Assembly (NCBI GenBank): GCA_016213335.1
Contig: JACRAQ010000084.1
Span: forward strand, 1 to 45,436
DNA length: 45,436 nucleotides
Source: Nitrosomonadales bacterium
GTDB taxonomy: Bacteria > Pseudomonadota > Gammaproteobacteria > Burkholderiales > Gallionellaceae
Direction: 5' to 3'
Made by a program: the position numbers and the translations under genes. Below the pieces are notes generated by a model. It saw nothing but the letters and a program-made list of their open reading frames with translations, ran no database searches and was not told the origin of the DNA. Positions 35,084 through 45,436 of the stretch are shown one piece after another (the stretch's first letter is position 1; each line of letters starts with the position of its first letter).

Positions 35084-35099
35084 TGTTTCACGTGAAACA
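35084..35099. promoter_or_regulatory. parS centromere site (perfect 16-bp match)
   Basis: TGTTTCACGTGAAACA, identical to the consensus, in the mnmE-mnmG gap. ParB spreads from such sites and, with ParA, segregates newly replicated origins. It lies about 3.7 kb from the dnaA-rpmH gap. Confidence 0.97.
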
Positions 35100-35182
35100 T
35101 CCGCCAGGTTAACCGCAGGCAAGTCACTGCACCGCTGCCGATTTGTTGTATGATGCGCGCCTTTATCACGGCTGGCGGGCAG

Positions 35183-37120
35183 ATGGATTTCCCCAAACAA
35201 TTTGATGTGGTGGTGGTCGGTGGCGGGCACGCCGGCACCGAGGCGGCGCTGGCCAGCGCCCGCATGGGCCGCACCACGTTGCTGCTGACTCACAACATCG
35301 AAACCCTCGGCCTGATGTCGTGCAACCCATCCATCGGGGGCATCGGCAAGGGGCACCTGGTCAAGGAAGTGGACGCGCTGGGTGGCGCCATGGCTGCAGC
35401 CACCGACGTGGCGGGCATTCAGTTCCGCATTCTGAACGCTTCCAAGGGACCGGCGGTGCGCGCCACACGCGCGCAAGCGGACCGGGCGCTATACAAGCAG
35501 GCAATCCGGGCGCTCCTGGAAAACCAACCTCACCTCTGGCTGTTTCAGCAGGCGGTGGATGATTTGCTGTTGAAAGGAGGACGAATCACCGGGGTTGCCA
35601 CCCAGCTCGGTTTGCGCTTTTCTGCAAAAACCGTGGTGCTGACATCTGGGACTTTCCTGTCCGGCCTGATCCATATCGGGCAATCCAACTACCAGGCTGG
35701 CCGTGCGGGAGACCCCCCATCCGTCAGCTTGGCGCACAGGCTGCGCGATCTCGGCTTGCCGGCAGGCAGACTGAAAACCGGCACACCGCCCCGCATTGAT
35801 GGGCGCAGCGTGAATTATTCGGAAATGGTTGAACAGCCTGGCGACACGCCAGTGCCGGTATTTTCCTTTTTGGGACATCCGCAGCAGCACCCGCAGCAGC
35901 TGCCGTGCTGGGTCACGCATACCAACCGGCGCACCCACGACATCATCCGTGGCGGGCTGGATCGCTCGCCGCTGTTTACCGGCGTAATCGAAGGGGTAGG
36001 CCCGCGCTATTGCCCGTCCATCGAAGATAAAATTACCCGGTTCGCCGACAAGGAATCGCACCAGATTTTTCTGGAGCCGGAAGGGTTGCACACCCACGAA
36101 ATCTACCCCAACGGGATTTCCACCAGCCTGCCATTCGACGTGCAACTGGAACTGGTACGTTCCATCAAGGGGCTGGAAAATGCCCACCTTACCCGTCCCG
36201 GCTACGCCATTGAGTACGACTACTATGACCCGTGCGGGTTGAAGCACTCGCTGGAAACCAAGGCTATCGGGGGATTGTTTTTCGCCGGGCAAATCAACGG
36301 CACGACGGGTTATGAAGAAGCCGCCGCACAGGGCTTGCTGGCTGGCATCAACGCTGCGCTCCAGGCGCGAGGTGAAGAAAGCTGGCATCCCCGCCGCGAC
36401 GAAGCCTACCTCGGCGTGATGGTGGATGACTTGATAGTGCGAGGGGTGACGGAGCCTTACCGCATGTTCACCAGCCGGGCCGAATACCGCTTGCAGTTGC
36501 GCGAGGACAACGCCGACCTGCGCCTGACCGAAACGGGCCGTCGTTTGGGGGTAGTGGACGATAACCGCTGGCGGGCGTTCGAGCAAAAGCGCGAAGCGGT
36601 TGCCCGCGAGCAGGAACGGCTGAAATCCGTTTGGGTGAACCCGAAAACGCTGGTCCGGGAAGAAGCGGAGCGCGTGCTGGGCAAAGGCGTGGAGCGGGAA
36701 TATTCGCTGTACGAATTGCTGCGCCGCCCGGGCGTGGGTTATGCCGATCTGATGAAATTACCCGGCGCAGGTGAGCCGGCAGCGGACGACAAGGTGGCGG
36801 AACAGGTAGAAATCCAGGCCAAATACCACGGCTACATCGAGCGGCAGCGCGATGAAATTGCCCGCAACGAACACTATGAAAATATGAAGCTGCCGGCAGA
36901 AATAGACTATCGCACGGTGCGCGGCCTTTCGGTTGAGGTGCAGCAAAAACTCAACCGCCACATGCCGGAAACGGTGGGGCAGGCGGCGCGTATTTCCGGC
37001 ATCACCCCGGCAGCAATTTCATTGCTATTGGTACATTTGAAACGCGGATTCCGGAGCAGCACAGAAGCGGCTGACGCAATTACCGGCCATAGCGGGGGGA
37101 ACGGGCAGCGAAGCGCATGA
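35183..37120 (+). CDS. mnmG: tRNA uridine-5-carboxymethylaminomethyl modification enzyme MnmG (GidA)
   Basis: 645 residues from the ATG at 35183 ([18 protein letters not shown]), the standard family start; an in-frame ATG at 35150 would add 11 atypical residues. It is the FAD-dependent partner of MnmE. The FAD motif [13 protein letters not shown] is at the N-terminus. The signatures [18 protein letters not shown] and [10 protein letters not shown]-like [11 protein letters not shown] with the catalytic cysteine region follow, as does [21 protein letters not shown]. The C-terminal helical MnmE-binding domain ends normally. Its stop overlaps the rsmG ATG, so these two genes are coupled. Confidence 0.97.
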   Translation: MDFPKQFDVVVVGGGHAGTEAALASARMGRTTLLLTHNIETLGLMSCNPSIGGIGKGHLVKEVDALGGAMAAATDVAGIQFRILNASKGPAVRATRAQADRALYKQAIRALLENQPHLWLFQQAVDDLLLKGGRITGVATQLGLRFSAKTVVLTSGTFLSGLIHIGQSNYQAGRAGDPPSVSLAHRLRDLGLPAGRLKTGTPPRIDGRSVNYSEMVEQPGDTPVPVFSFLGHPQQHPQQLPCWVTHTNRRTHDIIRGGLDRSPLFTGVIEGVGPRYCPSIEDKITRFADKESHQIFLEPEGLHTHEIYPNGISTSLPFDVQLELVRSIKGLENAHLTRPGYAIEYDYYDPCGLKHSLETKAIGGLFFAGQINGTTGYEEAAAQGLLAGINAALQARGEESWHPRRDEAYLGVMVDDLIVRGVTEPYRMFTSRAEYRLQLREDNADLRLTETGRRLGVVDDNRWRAFEQKREAVAREQERLKSVWVNPKTLVREEAERVLGKGVEREYSLYELLRRPGVGYADLMKLPGAGEPAADDKVAEQVEIQAKYHGYIERQRDEIARNEHYENMKLPAEIDYRTVRGLSVEVQQKLNRHMPETVGQAARISGITPAAISLLLVHLKRGFRSSTEAADAITGHSGGNGQRSA

Positions 37121-37737
37121 ATCCGGAACAGGTATTGATGCGGGGCAGCGCGCAACTGGGGGTAAGCCTGGCGCCGGAAATTCAGCAAAAATTGCTGGAC
37201 TATCTGGCGCTGCTGCAAAAGTGGAACAAGGTTTATAACCTTACTGCAATTCGCAATCCCGGGCAGATGGTGAGTCATCACTTACTCGACAGCCTGGCCG
37301 TGTTGCCCTATTTGTGGCCGGGGCGGTGGCTGGATGCGGGATGCGGTGCGGGTTTGCCTGGCATGGTGCTGGCGCTGGCGCGCCCGGAATGGGCCTTTAC
37401 CTTGCTGGATAGCAACGGAAAAAAAACCAGTTTCGTGCAGCAGGCTGTGATCGAGCTAGGGCTGCGCAATGTAAGTGTTTACTGTGCAAGGGTGGAAAAC
37501 TGGCAAACGGAAGAGAAGTTTGATGGCATTATTTCTCGCGCTTTTGCCAGCATTTCGGATTTTACAGCGCTCACGCGTCATCTGCTGGCGGGAGAAGGGC
37601 GCTGGGCCGCCATGAAAGGAACGCAAGGCCAGGAACTGGAGCATCTGCCAGCGAATATTTCAGTTGAAAAAATTATTTCGTTGCAGGTGCCGGGAATGGA
37701 TGCAGAGCGTTGTCTGGTTATAGTAAAGGCGAAATAA
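37117..37737 (+). CDS. rsmG: 16S rRNA (guanine527-N7)-methyltransferase RsmG
   Basis: 206 residues. It methylates G527 of 16S rRNA using SAM. The N-terminal part contains [20 protein letters not shown] and the [14 protein letters not shown] block; motif I is [16 protein letters not shown] (about 70-85) and [14 protein letters not shown] follows. The RAFASISDF segment in the middle is also typical. It begins inside the mnmG stop (ATGA) and ends two bases before the parA start, the common mnmG-rsmG-parA-parB arrangement. Confidence 0.96.
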   Translation: MNPEQVLMRGSAQLGVSLAPEIQQKLLDYLALLQKWNKVYNLTAIRNPGQMVSHHLLDSLAVLPYLWPGRWLDAGCGAGLPGMVLALARPEWAFTLLDSNGKKTSFVQQAVIELGLRNVSVYCARVENWQTEEKFDGIISRAFASISDFTALTRHLLAGEGRWAAMKGTQGQELEHLPANISVEKIISLQVPGMDAERCLVIVKAK

Positions 37738-37739
37738 AA

Positions 37740-38519
37740 ATGGCCAAGGTACTCGCAATTGCCAACCAAAAAGGCGGGGTGGGCAAAACCACTACCACCG
37801 TCAATCTGGCAGCCAGCCTGGCTGCCATGAAGCAGCGCGTCTTGCTGGTTGACCTGGACCCGCAGGGCAATGCCACCATGGGTAGCGGCATAGACAAGCG
37901 CGAACTTCCAGTCACCATTTATCACGTGCTGCTGGGAAGCAAGGAGTTGCGGGAAAGCCTCTTGCATTCCGGGGCGGGAAAATATGATGTGCTGCCGGCC
38001 AACCGCGAGCTGGCGGGCGCCGAGGTCGAGCTGGTCAATTTGCCGCATCGCGAAACCCGGCTCAAGGATGCCCTGCAACCGGTATTGGCGGGTTATGACT
38101 ATATCCTGATTGATTGCCCGCCCGCGCTGAACCTGCTTACCCTGAACGGGCTGTGCGCGGCGCGTTCGGTCATGATTCCGATGCAGTGCGAGTATTACGC
38201 GCTCGAAGGGTTGAGCGACTTGGTCAACACTATTCGCAAAGTGCGTGCTCACCTCAACCCCGATCTCGAAATCGAGGGCCTGTTGCGCACCATGTTTGAT
38301 CCGCGCAACACCCTGGCGCAGCAAGTATCGGAACAACTGCAACAGCATTTCGGCGAGAAAGTGTACCGCACGGTTATTCCGCGCAATGTGCGGCTGGCGG
38401 AAGCGCCCAGCTACGGTGTGCCGGTGCTCAGCCATGACAAGCTGTCCAAGGGCACGCAGGCCTATCTGGCGCTTGCGGGCGAATTGCTCAACAACGCGGC
38501 GCAGCCCGCACAGATTTGA
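37740..38519 (+). CDS. parA: Chromosome-partitioning ATPase ParA (Soj)
   Basis: 259 residues from the ATG at 37740; ribosome-binding site AAGG lies about 10 bases before it. The deviant Walker A motif KGGVGKTT (residues 11-18) contains the signature lysine of the ParA/MinD family, and DLDPQGNAT (about 40-48) is the switch region. [12 protein letters not shown] is Walker B. ParA forms ATP-dependent gradients on the nucleoid that move ParB-parS complexes. Next gene parB is 14 bases away. Confidence 0.97.
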   Translation: MAKVLAIANQKGGVGKTTTTVNLAASLAAMKQRVLLVDLDPQGNATMGSGIDKRELPVTIYHVLLGSKELRESLLHSGAGKYDVLPANRELAGAEVELVNLPHRETRLKDALQPVLAGYDYILIDCPPALNLLTLNGLCAARSVMIPMQCEYYALEGLSDLVNTIRKVRAHLNPDLEIEGLLRTMFDPRNTLAQQVSEQLQQHFGEKVYRTVIPRNVRLAEAPSYGVPVLSHDKLSKGTQAYLALAGELLNNAAQPAQI

Positions 38520-38533
38520 CCGAGGAAAACGAC

Positions 38534-39397
38534 ATGGTAAAACCGAACAAGGGATTGGGACGTGGCCTGGACGCACTCCTGTCAGGGGACGCAAAGGAGC
38601 AGGGCGATGTGCTGAGTGAAATGAAAATCGGTCAGCTGAAACCCGGCAAATACCAGCCGCGCAGCCGCATGGATGCGGCTTCCCTCAACGAGCTGGCCGC
38701 CTCGATCAAGGCGCAGGGGGTGATGCAGCCAATACTGGCGCGTGTCCTGCCGGATGGCAGCCACGAGATCATAGCCGGGGAGCGCCGCTGGCGTGCCGCC
38801 CAGCTGGCGGGCCTGAGCCAGGTGCCGGTGCTCGTTCGCAAAGTGGCGGACAATGCCGCGCTGGCCATGGCGCTGATCGAAAATATTCAGCGCGAGAACC
38901 TCAACCCGCTGGAAGAAGCGGTGGGCATTCAACGACTGATCGATGAATTCAGTATGACGCATCAGTCGGCCGCCGATGCGGTGGGGAGATCGCGTAGCGC
39001 AGCAAGCAACCTGTTGCGCCTGCTCAAGCTGCCGCAACCGGTGCAGGCCATGCTGATGGAAGGCAGCCTTGACATGGGGCACGCCCGCGCGCTGCTGGCG
39101 CTGGATAGCGGGCGGCAGATTACCATCGCCAATAAAATTGCGGGGAGCGGACTATCGGTGCGCGAAGCAGAAAAGCTGGTGCATACCGCGTTGAATCCTG
39201 CCTCAGGAAAGGCGCACAAAAAAGCTGCGGCCGATCGCGATACCCTCCGGTTGCAGGAAAAAATTGCCGATCGCCTCGGGGCGAAAGTGGGAATCCAGCG
39301 CGGCAAAAAAGGATCCGGCAAGCTGATAATCGAATTTGAAACTTTCGATCAGCTAGACGGCATTCTTTCAAAAATGGGTGTGCGTGATAATGGCTAA
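38534..39397 (+). CDS. parB: Chromosome-partitioning protein ParB (Spo0J)
   Basis: 287 residues; the ATG at 38534 follows GAGGAAAA, a good ribosome-binding site, and starts KPNKGLGRGLDALLSG, the family start. The CTPase/ParB-N domain contains QPRSRMD and the signature GERRWRAAQLAG. The helix-turn-helix for parS binding is at about 140-165 (MTHQSAADAVGRSRSAASNLLRLLKLP). The C-terminal dimerisation domain is KGSGKLIIEFETFDQLDGIL. It should bind the parS sites at 35084 and 28549. Confidence 0.97.
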   Translation: MVKPNKGLGRGLDALLSGDAKEQGDVLSEMKIGQLKPGKYQPRSRMDAASLNELAASIKAQGVMQPILARVLPDGSHEIIAGERRWRAAQLAGLSQVPVLVRKVADNAALAMALIENIQRENLNPLEEAVGIQRLIDEFSMTHQSAADAVGRSRSAASNLLRLLKLPQPVQAMLMEGSLDMGHARALLALDSGRQITIANKIAGSGLSVREAEKLVHTALNPASGKAHKKAAADRDTLRLQEKIADRLGAKVGIQRGKKGSGKLIIEFETFDQLDGILSKMGVRDNG

Positions 39398-39409
39398 GCA
39401 AGGCAAGGT

Positions 39410-39438
39410 TTGACAGTGTTTGTCTGTCTTGCTAAAAT
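39410..39438 (+). promoter_or_regulatory. Sigma-70 promoter of the ATP synthase operon
   Basis: Perfect -35 TTGACA, 17-base spacer, -10 TAAAAT (5 of 6), ending 24 bases before the atpI start. A hairpin (GACAG-N7-CTGTC with outer GCAAG/CTTGC) overlaps the promoter and might end parAB transcription. Confidence 0.85.
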
Positions 39439-39461
39439 TTGCGGCTTAGTTTGGCTGGCCT

Positions 39462-40663
<1,202 letters not shown>

Positions 40664-40690
40664 CCGGTTCAACTTAGCTTAAATTCATAA

Positions 40691-40945
<255 letters not shown>

Positions 40946-40982
40946 TTTCCGGCGCAAGCCGCTTACAAGTTGAGGTTCCTGC

Positions 40983-41453
40983 ATGAATATCAATGCGACC
41001 CTTCTCGGCCAGACGATCATGTTCGCCATGTTCGTGTGGTTCTGCATGAAGTTTGTGTGGCCGCCCATCATCGCGGCGCTGGATGCGCGCAAGAAGCTGA
41101 TCGCTGACGGCCTGGCCGCCGGCGAGCGTGGCAAGCACGATCTGGAGCTGGCCGCCAAGCGTTCTGCCGATGTGCTGCGCGAAGCCAAGGAAAAAGCCGC
41201 AGAAATCATTGCGCAAGGTGACAAGCGCGCCAGCGAAATCATCGAGGAAGCCAAACTGCAGGCCAAGGCGGAATATGACCGCATCGTTGCTGCGGGCAGC
41301 GCGGAGGTTGACCAGGAAGTGTTTCGCGCCAAGGAGCAATTGCGCACACAGGTTTCCGCCATCGCGCTGGCAGGCGCGGGCAAGATTCTGAGCCGCGAAA
41401 TTGACGCCAGGGCACACAACGATCTGCTCGAAAAACTGGTTGCGGAAATCTGA
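40983..41453 (+). CDS. atpF: ATP synthase Fo subunit b
   Basis: 156 residues. One membrane helix at the N-terminus ([19 protein letters not shown]) is followed by a long charged helix rich in Ala, Glu and Lys that dimerises as the peripheral stator, e.g. [21 protein letters not shown]. Size equals the E. coli protein. It sits 37 bases after atpE and 5 bases before atpH. Confidence 0.96.
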   Translation: MNINATLLGQTIMFAMFVWFCMKFVWPPIIAALDARKKLIADGLAAGERGKHDLELAAKRSADVLREAKEKAAEIIAQGDKRASEIIEEAKLQAKAEYDRIVAAGSAEVDQEVFRAKEQLRTQVSAIALAGAGKILSREIDARAHNDLLEKLVAEI

Positions 41454-41458
41454 CCACC

Positions 41459-41992
41459 ATGGCTGAAGCTATCTCTGTCGCACGCCCCTATGCCTTGGCC
41501 GCATTTGACGAGGCCAGCAAGCTCGGCGATTTGAAGGGCTGGTCGGATTTGCTGCAAGCGGCGGCGCACGCCGTGGCACACCCTGAAGTCCGAGCGCTTA
41601 TCACCAGCCCCAGGGTGCTCAGGAGCCAGATCGAGGGCCTGATGCTGGCGTTGGTTGGCGGCAAGGTGAGTGCAAAGGGGCAGAATTTCATCCGGCTGCT
41701 GGTGGAAAGCCAGCGCCTGATTTTGTTGCCTGAAATCGCGGCGATGTTCGAGGCGATGCGGGCCGAAGCAGAAAAGAGCGTAGATGTCGTGGTGGCGTCC
41801 GCTTTTGAATTGGACGAAACGCAAAAACAGAAAATTGTTGCGGCGATGAAAAAACGCATGGGCCGCGAAATCAGGCTGAGCTGCAAAGTTGACCGCGAAT
41901 TGCTGGGTGGAATAGTCATCCGCACCGGCGACAAGGTCATAGATGGCTCGGCGCGCACCCATCTTTCCGGGCTGGCCAGTGCCTTGGCCTGA
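41459..41992 (+). CDS. atpH: ATP synthase F1 subunit delta
   Basis: 177 residues. It connects F1 to the b stator. SVARPYALAAFDEA near the start and the C-terminal LSCKVDRELLGGIVIRTGDKVIDGS are family hallmarks. It follows atpF by 5 bases and precedes atpA by 33. Confidence 0.97.
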   Translation: MAEAISVARPYALAAFDEASKLGDLKGWSDLLQAAAHAVAHPEVRALITSPRVLRSQIEGLMLALVGGKVSAKGQNFIRLLVESQRLILLPEIAAMFEAMRAEAEKSVDVVVASAFELDETQKQKIVAAMKKRMGREIRLSCKVDRELLGGIVIRTGDKVIDGSARTHLSGLASALA

Positions 41993-42025
41993 TAACAGGT
42001 TTACAGAAATCTAAGGAAAAGCAAG

Positions 42026-43567
<1,542 letters not shown>

Positions 43568-43573
43568 TAAAAC

Positions 43574-43622
43574 AACCAGCCACCCCACCAAGCAACCCAA
43601 GACGGTTGCAGAGTGGCTGGTT
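43574..43622 (+). repeat. Nested hairpin in the atpA-atpG gap
   Basis: Outer arms AACCAGCCAC (43574-43583) and GTGGCTGGTT (43613-43622) pair over 10 bp; inside, GCAACC (43592-43597) and GGTTGC (43604-43609) pair over 6 bp. It ends 20 bases before the atpG start. There is no T-tract, so an RNA-stability or processing role is more plausible than termination. Confidence 0.6.
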
Positions 43623-43641
43623 ATAAGCCGGAGCAGCGATA

Positions 43642-45436
<1,795 letters not shown>

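Noticed and set aside
35489-36586. 365-residue minus-strand open frame across mnmG
   Set aside because: Antisense shadow of the mnmG codon pattern; the plus-strand product is unmistakable.

Overview
The window looks like the chromosomal replication-origin region of a betaproteobacterium. Moderate to high GC, the order gyrB-dnaN-dnaA | rpmH-rnpA-yidD-yidC-mnmE-mnmG-rsmG-parA-parB-atpIBEFHAGD, a canonical parS sequence and a proton-type AtpE all fit. A PEP-CTERM protein and a large exopolysaccharide locus point towards Nitrosomonadales or Gallionellaceae-like bacteria, but that placement is inference from gene content, not from a database comparison.

Layout. (1) 1-2617, minus strand: a truncated SEC-C/TPR/OGT-type (SPINDLY) glycosyltransferase and prfB, which carries the classic programmed +1 frameshift. 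(2) 2815-12975: a surface-polysaccharide locus. FkbM methyltransferase reads right. A tightly packed minus-strand operon follows: flippase, GT4, epimerase, methyltransferase, two GT2 and an ExeA-type ATPase. A Wzy-type polymerase is divergent from it. (3) 13042-25530: accessory genes. These are a GMC oxidoreductase with a small Tat-signal partner, a PEP-CTERM protein, two paralogous PKD/beta-helix exported proteins flanking an asparagine-synthetase-like protein without the Cys2 nucleophile, an IS200-type transposase remnant and an acyltransferase-3 protein. The second beta-helix paralogue is interrupted by an in-frame stop. (4) 25760-25836: a CAT-anticodon tRNA. (5) 25983-31248, minus strand: gyrB, dnaN, dnaA. 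(6) 31398-45436, plus strand: ribosomal protein and RNase P genes, membrane insertion, tRNA modification, parAB and the F1Fo ATP synthase operon, with atpD cut by the right edge.

How it fits together. Housekeeping genes diverge from the dnaA region, so transcription is co-directional with replication on both sides. Perfect DnaA boxes lie in the dnaA-dnaN and dnaA-rpmH gaps. A perfect parS (35084) and a one-mismatch parS (28549) bracket the origin, next to the parAB genes that would use them. The accessory block inserted between prfB and the tRNA/gyrB appears to make, export and decorate an extracellular polysaccharide. The least understood part is the 16.2-23.7 kb module of two secreted PKD/beta-helix proteins around a divergent asparagine-synthetase homologue. 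Small palindromic repeats sit exactly at gene ends and appear to supply stop codons.
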